From NCBI GenBank assembly GCA_900767585.1, contig CAAFZP010000097.1, positions 1 to 64,000 of the forward strand: a DNA stretch of 64,000 nucleotides. The letters run 5' to 3'. Positions within the stretch are counted from its first letter, which is position 1; each line of letters begins with the position of its first letter. Of this stretch, positions 42,781 through 52,335 are shown piece by piece. The notes beneath the pieces were generated by a model. That model searched no databases, had not been told where the DNA came from, and saw nothing but the letters and a program-made list of their open reading frames with translations. This DNA is from Lachnospiraceae bacterium. GTDB taxonomy: Bacteria; Bacillota; Clostridia; Lachnospirales; Lachnospiraceae. The position numbers and the translations under genes were made by a program.

Positions 42781-43467
42781 TTATTGTAAATCATAAATTT
42801 CGAGCGTTCCATTTTCAAACTCATACCGATAGATGTAAGACCATTGTGTTTTACCGTTCATACTGAAATCTATGTTCCCATAAAAATCACAATGATTCTC
42901 TTCATCCAATACAAATCCGTCGACCGTTACACCATAGACAGCAATCTCTTTGTCTAACAGTTCTTTTTCCCGAAGACAGCTGTCTGTCACTGCCTGTCGT
43001 ACATCATCCAGTGTTGTTTCTTTTAAGATCAAGGCATCTGTAAGTGTCATCTGTTTATCATGCACACGGTCATAATTGTAGCTTACAACATCCCCCTGGC
43101 CTCCTACTAACGGAAATTCCACGTAACGGCAGAGTGCCTGCAGATACTTTGGATTCTCATATAAATCGGTACGGATTTCCGGTGTAATCTCTGCCGAATC
43201 TTTATCTTTTTCATAGAGCGTTCCCAGAGTATCATCAATTTCCCGGTTGATCTCGACTAACTGTGTGCTCTCATGCACAGACGAAAACACCGGAATCTCA
43301 ACCGGATGCCCATCTATTTTTGTCTGTACCGAAAAAGAAACTGCACTATCTTCCGGTGCGTAGCTTACGGTTTCCTCCGACTTGGTTTCACGGCAACCGC
43401 AAGCAGCAAACATGCTCACAAGTATGAAAAAACAAACCAAACATTTTCTTTTTATTTTTCCTGCCAT
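42781..43467 (-). CDS. Lipoprotein of the DUF3298/RsiV-like group
   Basis: The 228-residue protein has a lipoprotein signal with lipobox FAAC (Cys at about residue 23). The mature part has GHPVEIPVFSSV and a later LTDALILKETTLDDVR-type DUF3298 segment with a C-terminal YRYEF. This resembles the extracytoplasmic domain of RsiV. There is no cytoplasmic anti-sigma domain here. The gene overlaps the helicase gene by 16 bases and follows GGAGGATATC. Its role is not known. Confidence 0.6.
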   Translation of the reverse strand: MAGKIKRKCLVCFFILVSMFAACGCRETKSEETVSYAPEDSAVSFSVQTKIDGHPVEIPVFSSVHESTQLVEINREIDDTLGTLYEKDKDSAEITPEIRTDLYENPKYLQALCRYVEFPLVGGQGDVVSYNYDRVHDKQMTLTDALILKETTLDDVRQAVTDSCLREKELLDKEIAVYGVTVDGFVLDEENHCDFYGNIDFSMNGKTQWSYIYRYEFENGTLEIYDLQ

Positions 43468-45284
43468 TTGATATCCTCCACAAAACGGCTTTTATCCTTT
43501 GCTTTTCCGGCGATCGTCCGTGGCACATAAATATGCAACTCATGTCTTGCGCGCGTCATCGCGACATAAAACATCCGTCGTTCCTCTTCAAGTTCCGCAT
43601 GTGTTTTTGCTTTTTTATATGGTGTGATATCTTCCACCGCATCCAAAATAAAAACAACATCAAACTCCAGTCCCTTTGCACTGTGCATTGTCATCAGACT
43701 CACGCCCTTTTTTAAGCGGTTTTTTTCCTGTTGTTTGAAAAGAAGCTCCTGATAAGACCGGATGAATGCAAATAGCGCTTCATAACTTTCCATGTCTTTG
43801 ATCATATAGGCAAGCTCATCTAAAACATCATACATTTCACCGGCATCCAGCTGCCGGTACTCGGCATATTCCTTTATATACTGATCGTACCCGATAAAAT
43901 TACGTATAAAATTAAGTGCTGCCCACGGGCGCATCTTAGAAAGCAGCTTTGCATCTGCTTCAAGTTTATCGAGATGATCGACGACAGACGGCTTGTTTCT
44001 TAGCCGGAACTTAAGCTTATCATAATCGACCGGATCTTCCATCAGCATATCCCGGCTGATATATCGGGATGGCTTGTTCATGATTCTAAGAAAAACCGCC
44101 CGTGATCTGTCTCCCATCGCCAGGCGCATATAGTCAAGCACATACCGGACAGCAAAATGATCAAACAGGTTCGGGAGACTATCGCTTAATGTATATGGGA
44201 TATTATACTGGTTTAATTTATAGGCAAGTCGTCTTGGCTGCAGGTTCGTCCGGTAAAGCACTGCTTGCTGCTCATAAGGAACCCCTGCGGCATATGATTC
44301 CCGGATCCGTCTTATGATACACTCATTTTCTTCTGCTTCATCCTTTACCGTATGCAATTGTACAACTCCGGCATCCTCTGCCATTGCCGACAATTTCTTT
44401 TTGTATCGTTCCCTGTTTTTTTCTATCACCTGGGTAGAAGCCTGTACGATCCGCTTATCCGAACGGTAATTTTCCCCGAGGTGAACGATTTTACAATCCG
44501 GAAAATCCTTTCGGAACTGCTGCATGATTTCCGGTCTCGCGCCACGAAATCCATACACAGACTGATCGTCATCACCCACGATAAATGCATTGTCCATCGG
44601 CTTTGCCAGCATGCGGAATATCTCATACTGGATTCGGTTGCTGTCCTGGAATTCATCGACAAGAATATATGGAAACAGCGATCTGCATCGGTTTAATATA
44701 TCTTCTCTTTTTTTGAGCAGCTCATAACAAAGCACCATCATATCATCAAAATCAATCAGATTTCTGCGCTTTAATTCGCGATCCAGTCTGCGGTATATTT
44801 CCCGGAACGTAAGCTCCGGAAGGTCTGTGCTGTAGTAATTTTCCACATCCATCATATCACACTTTACCAGACTGATCTGCGACAGGATGCTGCTTATGAG
44901 ATCATCTTTGTTCTCATAGCTCACATGCATTGCCTGCATAATCTGCGTAAGCATCGATTTCTTTTCCTCTTCGGATACAACCCGCAGTACAGACTGTCCA
45001 TATGCAGTTTTTAAAATCCAATAAAAAATGGAATGAAAAGTTCCGAAGCGGACCGGATATTCCTTTCCGGGAGTCAGTGTGCGAAAACGTTGCTGCATTT
45101 CGCCTGCTGCCGCCCGTGTAAAGGTTATAACAAGAATATCTGCGGGTGAAACACCCGCAGATTCTATCAGATACTTTATGCGTTGTGTGATTACCGTTGT
45201 TTTCCCGGAACCGGGTCCTGCAATCACCATCATCGGGCCGTCCACATGACTGATCGCTTCGGACTGTGCCTCATTAAATTTCAT
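43452..45284 (-). CDS. UvrD/PcrA-family DNA helicase
   Basis: A superfamily I 3'-5' helicase of about 610 residues, shorter than PcrA (about 740). It shows the Q motif FNEAQSEAI, Walker A AGPGSGKTT, DEFQDSNRIQYE, GDDDQSVYGFRGA, motif IV-like YRSD and VSLMTMHSAKGLEFDVVF. It acts in repair or replication-fork rescue. The start at 45284 overlaps the stop of the SEC-C gene (TAATG), so the two are translationally coupled. It lacks the C-terminal RNA-polymerase-binding tail of PcrA. Confidence 0.9.
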   Translation of the reverse strand: MKFNEAQSEAISHVDGPMMVIAGPGSGKTTVITQRIKYLIESAGVSPADILVITFTRAAAGEMQQRFRTLTPGKEYPVRFGTFHSIFYWILKTAYGQSVLRVVSEEEKKSMLTQIMQAMHVSYENKDDLISSILSQISLVKCDMMDVENYYSTDLPELTFREIYRRLDRELKRRNLIDFDDMMVLCYELLKKREDILNRCRSLFPYILVDEFQDSNRIQYEIFRMLAKPMDNAFIVGDDDQSVYGFRGARPEIMQQFRKDFPDCKIVHLGENYRSDKRIVQASTQVIEKNRERYKKKLSAMAEDAGVVQLHTVKDEAEENECIIRRIRESYAAGVPYEQQAVLYRTNLQPRRLAYKLNQYNIPYTLSDSLPNLFDHFAVRYVLDYMRLAMGDRSRAVFLRIMNKPSRYISRDMLMEDPVDYDKLKFRLRNKPSVVDHLDKLEADAKLLSKMRPWAALNFIRNFIGYDQYIKEYAEYRQLDAGEMYDVLDELAYMIKDMESYEALFAFIRSYQELLFKQQEKNRLKKGVSLMTMHSAKGLEFDVVFILDAVEDITPYKKAKTHAELEEERRMFYVAMTRARHELHIYVPRTIAGKAKDKSRFVEDIKWQEK

Positions 45285-45790
45285 TATAAATTTGCTCCAC
45301 AACACTTTTTGTATTTCTTACCGCTTCCACAAGGACAAGGATCATTTCTTCCTACCTTTGGCGGTTTTACGATTGTCTTGGAAGATTTCTGAATCTTGTA
45401 GAGTTCTTTTCTTCTCTCCGGTGTCAGAATCTTATCCCACTGCGGAAGTGTATACAGCCACTCTGCATTGCAATCCACCATATTCATGTAAAGCTTCTCC
45501 GGATCATAACCAAGTGCAACCTGGGAATCCTCTGTAAGCTCGTCAATGTTGTTCGGAACAATCAGGCTCTCCTCGATTCCATCCAGGAAACCTACCATAA
45601 GTTCCAGTGGCATATCGTACTTTTCTGCCAGTTCCTTCACGGTTCCACCCTCGATTTCTACCGGGTTTTCCAAGATTTTTTCATATATTGCCTTCTCTCT
45701 CTGGAAATAATCAAGCCAGAACTCTTTTCCTTCCGGGGTTCTGTCATCCAGACTATAGGCATGTTCACGCCAATCTGTTAATAAACTCAT
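45284..45790 (-). CDS. SEC-C motif protein
   Basis: The 168-residue protein has a mostly helical N-terminal part and a C-terminal SEC-C zinc motif, GRNDPCPCGSGKKYKKCC, of the type at the end of SecA and YecA. It probably binds zinc and a partner protein or the ribosome. The stop codon overlaps the helicase start, so the partner may be linked to that helicase. The role is unknown. Confidence 0.8.
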   Translation of the reverse strand: MSLLTDWREHAYSLDDRTPEGKEFWLDYFQREKAIYEKILENPVEIEGGTVKELAEKYDMPLELMVGFLDGIEESLIVPNNIDELTEDSQVALGYDPEKLYMNMVDCNAEWLYTLPQWDKILTPERRKELYKIQKSSKTIVKPPKVGRNDPCPCGSGKKYKKCCGANL

Positions 45791-45873
45791 AACCGTACCT
45801 GCACATAGTTTCTATCTTCTGTGCTTTCCTTTCATTTAAATTCAATTAAGTATAGCAAACCATCCCTTATTTT

Positions 45874-46170
45874 TCAAGAGCGTTTCTCTCGATGATTTCG
45901 AAGCACCCTGCCAAGCCACAGCACAACATACAAAAGTACCGGAACAACCATCAGCAAAGCAAGGCTCGGCAAGAAATAGCGGCTCCCTGTAATGCCTGTC
46001 ACTAACACAAGCACGATCAGCCCTGCAAGCACAAGCAAACATACCCATGCAAGCACACGCATCAGAGGATTCCTGCGGATAGCTTCCTCATAACTTTCTT
46101 TTTGTTCCTTCTCTTCATTTACAATCTCTTGTGTATCATCCGGTTTGGTTCGTTGTTCTTCTTTTTTCAT
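45874..46170 (-). CDS. Small two-helix membrane protein
   Basis: About 98 residues from the ATG at 46170, which lies six bases after AAGGA. A charged cytoplasmic stretch (KEEQRTKPDDTQEIV) precedes two hydrophobic helices (about 43-65 and 70-92) and a basic tail. It is the last gene after the MacB-like permease, ten bases downstream, and may be part of that export operon. No family recognised. Confidence 0.6.
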   Translation of the reverse strand: MKKEEQRTKPDDTQEIVNEEKEQKESYEEAIRRNPLMRVLAWVCLLVLAGLIVLVLVTGITGSRYFLPSLALLMVVPVLLYVVLWLGRVLRNHREKRS

Positions 46171-46180
46171 ATCGGTTCCT

Positions 46181-47485
46181 TTACTCATAACGAAGTGCAT
46201 CGATTGGATTTAAGTTTGCAGCTTTTACAGATGGAATAAATCCAAATACAATACCAATTACCATAGAGAAAATAACGGATACTGCAATGGCTGCTCCGCT
46301 GATTGCGACTGGCACAGATGCCACATCCGAAATCAGGTACGCAAGTCCCACGCCTGCACCAACACCGATGATTCCACCTAAGCTGGTAAGAACGGCTGCC
46401 TCCGTCAAAAACTGGGACAAGATTACGGATTTTCTTGCGCCAAGCGCTTTTTTCAATCCGATTTCTCTTGTTCGCTCTGTCACAGATACCAGCATAATAT
46501 TCATAACGCCGATACCTCCGACCAAAAGCGAAATGCTGGCAATCCAGATTAACTGCTGGCTCGTCGAAGCACTCACTTCCTGCATCGCTTTCGCCGTCTT
46601 GAGCAAATCTTCACTCTTATACTTAAACGAAGAACCTGACTCTTCTCCACTATCCATCGTTCCTTCGAGCTGCTGATTCGAAGATGAGGATGGCATGTAC
46701 TTGTTCAAGATATCTTCTGTCTTTTTTCCGGCGTTTGTCATAGCCTCTGTCCCGGACGGTTTTACAACGACATTGTATGGCTCATCAAATGCAAAAATAA
46801 GCGGCCAGTTCACATCCGTCACGAAAACCTGTCCGGATGTTGAATTTCCATAATACGTATACCAGTCATTCAGATTCGTAACTTTCGGTGTAAATCCGTC
46901 AAGCTGCTCAACGACTCCGACGATGATAAATGGTTCCCCTTTAATCTCCAATGTCTTTCCAATCGGATTGTCACCTGCAAATAATGTATTTGCAGCAGTC
47001 GTATCTAATATAACCGCCTTTGTATAGTTCGTCCAGTCTGCATCCATAAAGGATCTTCCCGACTGTACAGTGTATCCCATTACATTGAAATAATCTTTAT
47101 CCACACCATACACCGGTGCGTTTCCAAGGTCCTTTGTCCCGCTGGAGATTCCTTCGTACAAAGCACCATACCGGTACGCCGCAACTGCAGTCACTTCGTC
47201 GATATCTAAGATTTCTTTTTTGATGTCATCCGTGATCATCGGCATACCTTCCGGCGTTGATGAATCACCCGATGTGTAATTCCATTCTCCCTGATATAAC
47301 TTGATGTTCACAATGTTGTTTCCTGAACCGACCAGGTTTTCTTTGATCTGTTCGCTCGTTCCCTTGATTGTAGATACAATCGCGATAATCGCTGCAATAC
47401 CAATAATGATTCCAAGCATCGTAAGAAGGGAACGCATCTTATGTGCCCATATGCCCTGAAAAGACAATCGTATATTTTCTAACAT
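46181..47485 (-). CDS. MacB-like ABC transporter permease
   Basis: The 434-residue protein has an N-terminal membrane helix (RSLLTMLGIIIGIAAIIAIV), a large extracellular domain and three C-terminal helices of the FtsX type (WIASISLLVGGIGVMNIMLVSVTERTREIGLKKALGAR is the classical segment). It transports or expels molecules together with the ATPase (48724-49509) and the adaptor proteins. Gram-positive MacAB-like systems export peptides or antibiotics; the substrate here is unknown. Confidence 0.93.
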   Translation of the reverse strand: MLENIRLSFQGIWAHKMRSLLTMLGIIIGIAAIIAIVSTIKGTSEQIKENLVGSGNNIVNIKLYQGEWNYTSGDSSTPEGMPMITDDIKKEILDIDEVTAVAAYRYGALYEGISSGTKDLGNAPVYGVDKDYFNVMGYTVQSGRSFMDADWTNYTKAVILDTTAANTLFAGDNPIGKTLEIKGEPFIIVGVVEQLDGFTPKVTNLNDWYTYYGNSTSGQVFVTDVNWPLIFAFDEPYNVVVKPSGTEAMTNAGKKTEDILNKYMPSSSSNQQLEGTMDSGEESGSSFKYKSEDLLKTAKAMQEVSASTSQQLIWIASISLLVGGIGVMNIMLVSVTERTREIGLKKALGARKSVILSQFLTEAAVLTSLGGIIGVGAGVGLAYLISDVASVPVAISGAAIAVSVIFSMVIGIVFGFIPSVKAANLNPIDALRYE

Positions 47486-47504
47486 ATTCTACTTTCCTTT
47501 CTTA

Positions 47505-48731
47505 TCATTGATACAATTCTTCGGAAGATTTCCGGACTGTCCGGACACCTTCCACCGCTTCATCGAGATAAGGAAATGCAATGTAATCATTCATTGTCAG
47601 ACCGCCAAGCACTAACAGTGCATCTCCAGACCGTTTTGCGCCAACTTTTATATATGTTTTTTCCAATCTTCCGTTTACATCTTTCATCACATAATAGTTG
47701 GTTCCTTCCTGTTTTAAAAATGCACTGGAAAGATAGAAACCGCCAGTTGTGTCCTCGGAACTTGAATTTAACGTAATCTCCATATACATATTCTGACTGA
47801 CATCATATGCATCAGACAATGATATCTTCATCGGATAATACGTTTCTGTCTTTGCCCCACCATAGCCATTATTATCGGCCGGGATATTGGAAATCTCTGT
47901 AATCGTTCCGTCATAGTTCATACCTGTATCATAACAATACATGGAAACCGTGTCCCCAATATGAACCGTCGACAACGAAAGCTCACCAATCTGGCTTTCC
48001 ACCAGATAGCCATCTGCCGCACTGACAACGATCATAGGAGATCCGTCTGCAGCGGCCGTATCCGCATCGGAAACCGTTTTTATAACACCATCAAAATTTG
48101 CAAGCACTTCGCCGCTTTCATTCTGAAGTTCACCCATCTGAAGCTTTACCTGTGCAATCTCGTACTGTGTCTGCATCGTTTTGATTTCCTGTTCTTTATC
48201 CGCAATCTGTTTTTTCAATTCTTCTCTTGTCGGCGGTGTATCCACATCCTGTGTATTCGGATCCGGTACATCTGATCCTGTCGCGACCGGAGGTGCTTCT
48301 GTCGTCGGAATATCTTCTAACGGTGTCGTATTTTTTAGTTTTTCAAGTTCCCGCTGTGCGTTCACAATGGAAACACGGGATAATTCAAGCTCTGATCGCT
48401 GCAATTCCAATTGCAGATCATTTGCGGTTGTATCATATACCAAAAGCACGTCGCCCGCTTTTACGTTCTGGCCTTCGGATACTTTTACTTCCTTTACTTT
48501 TTGTGTCTTTCCGACATAAACTTTCTGCTCGGAATTCACAGTGACATTTCCACTCAATGTGCTGCTGTCCCACATGTTCGATGCGTCATATCCGACTTCC
48601 GCAACCGAATACACGCCGACCGTCTTGCTGTTTTGATTTTTCTGTTTCAACATGCGCAGGCCAAAATATGCCCCCACAAGAACAACTGCACAGGCAAGTA
48701 CAATGATAATGATTTTTTTTGTTTTACTCAT
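47505..48731 (-). CDS. MacA/HlyD-type adaptor protein (second copy)
   Basis: The roughly 408-residue protein has an N-terminal membrane helix (IIIIVLACAVVLVGAYFGLR), a lipoyl-like/barrel-sandwich segment (NVKAGDVLLVYDTTA), a coiled-coil hairpin (about 110-190) with a Pro/Thr-rich insert, and a C-terminal beta domain. The start at 48731 follows AGGAGG and overlaps the ATPase stop by eight bases. It and the 49509-50987 gene are two related adaptors in one operon. Confidence 0.9.
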   Translation of the reverse strand: MSKTKKIIIIVLACAVVLVGAYFGLRMLKQKNQNSKTVGVYSVAEVGYDASNMWDSSTLSGNVTVNSEQKVYVGKTQKVKEVKVSEGQNVKAGDVLLVYDTTANDLQLELQRSELELSRVSIVNAQRELEKLKNTTPLEDIPTTEAPPVATGSDVPDPNTQDVDTPPTREELKKQIADKEQEIKTMQTQYEIAQVKLQMGELQNESGEVLANFDGVIKTVSDADTAAADGSPMIVVSAADGYLVESQIGELSLSTVHIGDTVSMYCYDTGMNYDGTITEISNIPADNNGYGGAKTETYYPMKISLSDAYDVSQNMYMEITLNSSSEDTTGGFYLSSAFLKQEGTNYYVMKDVNGRLEKTYIKVGAKRSGDALLVLGGLTMNDYIAFPYLDEAVEGVRTVRKSSEELYQ

Positions 48732-49509
48732 TACCTTCACCTCCTGTAACATCTGCGGAAGGTGCATTCATCTGCGGCACCGCTGTTTCATCCTGTACAG
48801 GACGTTCCGGTGCTATTTTGTCTTCCGTTCGTTTTTCACTGTCATCTTCAAATAACTCACCATCTATGATTTTTACAACTCGTTCTGCATAAGATGCAAT
48901 CTCGTCTGAATGCGTGATCATAATGATTGTAACACCCTGTTTGTGCAGCGTATCAAATAACTCCATCACCTGTAAGCCGGATTTGGAATCAAGTGCACCG
49001 GTCGGCTCATCTGCAAGCAGGATTTTCGGGTCAGCTGCCATCGCACGTGCAATCGCCACACGTTGTTTTTGTCCACCGGAAAGCTGGGTCGGTTTAAAGC
49101 TGACACGATCTGACAGATCCACCATCTCTAACATCTCTGCCGCCTTCTGTCTTCTCTTTTTCAAAGGCATCTTCGCATATTGCAAAGGAAGCGCGACATT
49201 ATCAAGTGCACTCTGTCTTGGAAGCAGATTAAAATTCTGGAATACAAATCCAATCTTCTGGTTACGTACTTCCGACAGTTCTTTATCCTTGCATTTTTCA
49301 ATCTCCACACCATCTAACAGATAGGTTCCGGATGTCGGTTTGTCGATACACCCGATAATATTCATCAATGTCGATTTTCCAGATCCGGACGGTCCCATAA
49401 TTGCAACATATTCCCCCTCTTCCACAGAGAGGTTAATATCTTTCAATACCGGAACTTCCATGGTGCCCTGGATGTAATTTTTATAAATATTTTTTAATTC
49501 CAGTAACAC
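48724..49509 (-). CDS. MacB-type ABC transporter ATPase (LolD/SalX group)
   Basis: The 261-residue ATPase has Walker A GPSGSGKST, signature LSGGQKQR, Walker B ILLADEPTGALD and the switch His in THSDEIA, typical of MacB/LolD ATPases. It drives the permease at 46181-47485. The GTG start overlaps the stop of the first adaptor (TAGTG). A 35-residue acidic/Pro-rich tail follows the ATPase domain and is unusual. Confidence 0.94.
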   Translation of the reverse strand: MLLELKNIYKNYIQGTMEVPVLKDINLSVEEGEYVAIMGPSGSGKSTLMNIIGCIDKPTSGTYLLDGVEIEKCKDKELSEVRNQKIGFVFQNFNLLPRQSALDNVALPLQYAKMPLKKRRQKAAEMLEMVDLSDRVSFKPTQLSGGQKQRVAIARAMAADPKILLADEPTGALDSKSGLQVMELFDTLHKQGVTIIMITHSDEIASYAERVVKIIDGELFEDDSEKRTEDKIAPERPVQDETAVPQMNAPSADVTGGEGNE

Positions 49510-50987
49510 TATTGCACCACCTCACCATCGTTGTTCATCTCGGATGGATCATTGATGATACCATCGCCGGATTCGCTATCCGTAGTTTCCGGTGCTACTT
49601 CTTCCACAGAGCCATCATTGTTTTCAAATGTCTGCTCATCCAAATTCATCCCATCATCACTGATAGAACCATCATCTACACTTCCATCATCCATGCTTCC
49701 GTCGTCATAAGATCCGTCGTTCATACTTCCGTTATCATAGGATCCGTCATCCATGCTTCCGTCGTCATTGGCTGTATCATCCGTTTGGATATCCTCATAG
49801 TTATGTGTCACTTTCATACCCTCTTTTACACGTTCTTCCGGATATGCAATATAATCATCTTCTGTGAGACCGGAAAGAATCTGATAACGCATCATATTCT
49901 CATCGTATTCGCCAAGTTCTACTTTCCGTTTTTCGATATATCCCTTTGCATTTTCAGCCCATACATAAGCACCTGTTTCATCCTGGACAATGTAATATTC
50001 ATCGAGCCATAAACCTTCCTTGACAGCACCCTGTCCGTAATCGGCTTCCACATAGACATGCTGTCCCAACATCAATCCATCTGTACTTTCTAATGTAATA
50101 TAAAATGGATATTTGGTTGCTGTTGTTCCGGAAGATCCATAATAGTCATTGTTGCTTCCATTATCCGGGTGTTCAAGATCAATTTTGGAAATCGTTCCGG
50201 TCCATGTAGAATCATCCACTCTGGAACGTACAATCATGCTCTGTCCTTCCGACATGCTGCGCACGGTCAGCTCACTTGCGGACGCTTTGATACGGTAATC
50301 TCCCTTTGCCATAATCGTAATATATGCATTGTCCGTAGAATTATTGTTTGATCCGCTATCATCCGAAGACGTTGAAGAATCACTCGGATTGGTTGAATTA
50401 TTTTCATTGATTGTCTTGATGATTCCATCCATCGGAGCAACTACTTTTGTATTCTCCATCGACTGTTTCTGACGATCAATCTCCAACTGTTTTGCACTTG
50501 CATCGTAGTTTGCCTGGTTTACCTGTGCCTGAAGATTCTGGATCTGGGCACTGTAGCTTAACTGCTCTTCTGCCGGCGCTGTTGCCTTCTCGTTGGAGAG
50601 GGATGTTATCTGCTGGTTTAAAGTTGCGATATTATTGTTGATACTTGTAAGCTCTAACTCGAGCTGTCTTAACTGCAGTTCCATGGATTCTGTATCATAT
50701 TCAAATAACACATCACCCGCTTTTACTTCATCCTCAACTTTTACATACAGTTCTTTCACTTTCTTATCGCTGTCCCGGTTGACACCTTTTACTTCCTGCG
50801 ACTCAACCGTTCCCATATAACGGCTCTCTGTCAGATCGTATCCGCCATTTAAATCCGAAACTTTGGTTGCATATACAAGCTCCTCTGATTGGCTCCCCCG
50901 ATGACGCATATAATAATATATGGCGCCCGCACATCCGGCTACTACCAGTAATACAACAATTAAGATAATGATTGTCTTCTTTTTCAT
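49509..50987 (-). CDS. MacA/HlyD-type adaptor protein with acidic repeat tail (first copy)
   Basis: The 492-residue adaptor has a membrane helix near the N terminus (TIIILIVVLLVVAGCAGAIYYY), two lipoyl-half segments around a coiled-coil (about 100-175), a Ser/Asn-rich linker and a beta domain, then an acidic tail (about 412-492) with repeated [D/N]DGS[M/Y/V] units. It would bridge the permease to the outside. The tail is encoded by 15-base tandem repeats. The ATG follows AGAGGAAAG, 13 bases past rarA. Confidence 0.88.
   Translation of the reverse strand: MKKKTIIILIVVLLVVAGCAGAIYYYMRHRGSQSEELVYATKVSDLNGGYDLTESRYMGTVESQEVKGVNRDSDKKVKELYVKVEDEVKAGDVLFEYDTESMELQLRQLELELTSINNNIATLNQQITSLSNEKATAPAEEQLSYSAQIQNLQAQVNQANYDASAKQLEIDRQKQSMENTKVVAPMDGIIKTINENNSTNPSDSSTSSDDSGSNNNSTDNAYITIMAKGDYRIKASASELTVRSMSEGQSMIVRSRVDDSTWTGTISKIDLEHPDNGSNNDYYGSSGTTATKYPFYITLESTDGLMLGQHVYVEADYGQGAVKEGLWLDEYYIVQDETGAYVWAENAKGYIEKRKVELGEYDENMMRYQILSGLTEDDYIAYPEERVKEGMKVTHNYEDIQTDDTANDDGSMDDGSYDNGSMNDGSYDDGSMDDGSVDDGSISDDGMNLDEQTFENNDGSVEEVAPETTDSESGDGIINDPSEMNNDGEVVQ
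49661..49766 (-). repeat. Seven 15-base coding repeats (D/G/S tail)
   Basis: Roughly seven 15-base units encode SMDDG, SYDNG, SMNDG, SYDDG, SMDDG, SVDDG and a variant. They lie in the C-terminal tail of the first adaptor and could slip, changing tail length between strains. Repeated acidic Asp-rich units may bind calcium or simply act as a spacer. Confidence 0.8.
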
Positions 50988-50999
50988 TTCACTTTCCTC

Positions 51000-52325
51000 T
51001 TATTTTTCTTTTTTTATAGTGTGAAACCAGTCCTGTATGTGCTTTTCATATCCGAGATTCCCTGGTTCATAAAATGTTCTCCCGACAAGCGGATCCGGCA
51101 GATATTGCTGCTTTACATAATGATTTTCATAATCATGTGCATATTTGTAACCTGTATTACCAAGTTTTTCTGCTCCGGCATAATGCGCATCCCGAAGATG
51201 CACCGGAACCTGGCAGTTTCCGACTGTCTTTACCGCATCCATCGCTGCAAAAATAGCATTTACAACCGAATTGCTCTTTGGCGCACACGCAACATAGGTT
51301 GCTGCCTGCGTCAGAATAATCTGTGCTTCCGGCATTCCTACCCGTTCCACTGCCTGGGCACAGGCTGTGGCAACCTGGATTGCCTGCGGATCCGCATTTC
51401 CAACGTCTTCGCTTGCACAGATCATAATTCTCCTGGCTATAAATGTCACGCTCTCCCCGCCATATAACATCTTCGCCAGATAATAAACAGCGGCATCCGG
51501 ATCGGATCCCCGCATGCTTTTTATAAATGCAGAGATAATATCATAATGATTATCCCCGTCTTTATCATATCGTATGGAACGTCTCTGTATGCACTCTTCC
51601 GCAACCGGAAGGTCGATCACGATTTTTCCGGTTTCCGGATTTCTGTCTGTGGAAAGGATACCCAGTTCCACTGCATTCAATGCATGGCGCGCATCTCCTT
51701 CTGATACATCCGCCAGGAAATCAACCGCTTCCTCTGTAATCTCAGCATCATAGCTTCCCATACCCTTTTCGGTATCGGTCACTGCACGACGGATCAACGT
51801 CTTGATGTTCTCCTTCGACAACGGTTTTAACTGAAAAATAGAAGAGCGCGATATCAACGCAGAATTCACTTCAAAATAAGGGTTCTCCGTTGTCGCGCCT
51901 ATCAGTATTACCGTTCCATCCTCTACAAACGGGAGAAGATAATCCTGCTGCGCCTTGTTAAATCTGTGGATCTCATCTACAAAAAGAATTGTCTTTCTGC
52001 CGTACATCCCGAGATTATCCTTTGCTTCCTTTACAACCGCCTCAATATCCTTTTTTCCGGCTGTTGTCGCATTCAGCTCTTTAAATGCTGCGCTTGTCGT
52101 ATTCGCGATTACCATCGCAAGCGTCGTCTTCCCCGTACCTGGTGGACCATATAGGATAATGGAGCTTAGTTTATCTGCCTGTATCGCACGATACAGCAGT
52201 TTGTTTTTTCCTAAGATATGTTCCTGTCCTACGATCTCATCCAATGAAGTTGGTCGAAGCCGCTTCGCAAGTGGCGACTCGCCCTTCTTCATATTTGTCT
52301 CTCTCATATAATCAAATAAATCCAT
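51000..52325 (-). CDS. rarA: Replication-associated recombination protein RarA (MgsA/WRNIP1)
   Basis: The 441-residue AAA+ ATPase has Walker A GPPGTGKTTL, Walker B FVDEIHRFNK, the sensor region GATTENPYF, and a C-terminal MgsA domain (about 270-430) with YHYAHDYENHYVKQQYLP-type tail. It acts at stalled replication forks. The start at 52325 has only a weak AGG. A lone response-regulator gene ends ten bases upstream. Confidence 0.94.
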   Translation of the reverse strand: MDLFDYMRETNMKKGESPLAKRLRPTSLDEIVGQEHILGKNKLLYRAIQADKLSSIILYGPPGTGKTTLAMVIANTTSAAFKELNATTAGKKDIEAVVKEAKDNLGMYGRKTILFVDEIHRFNKAQQDYLLPFVEDGTVILIGATTENPYFEVNSALISRSSIFQLKPLSKENIKTLIRRAVTDTEKGMGSYDAEITEEAVDFLADVSEGDARHALNAVELGILSTDRNPETGKIVIDLPVAEECIQRRSIRYDKDGDNHYDIISAFIKSMRGSDPDAAVYYLAKMLYGGESVTFIARRIMICASEDVGNADPQAIQVATACAQAVERVGMPEAQIILTQAATYVACAPKSNSVVNAIFAAMDAVKTVGNCQVPVHLRDAHYAGAEKLGNTGYKYAHDYENHYVKQQYLPDPLVGRTFYEPGNLGYEKHIQDWFHTIKKEK

Positions 52326-52335
52326 GAATCTTTAC

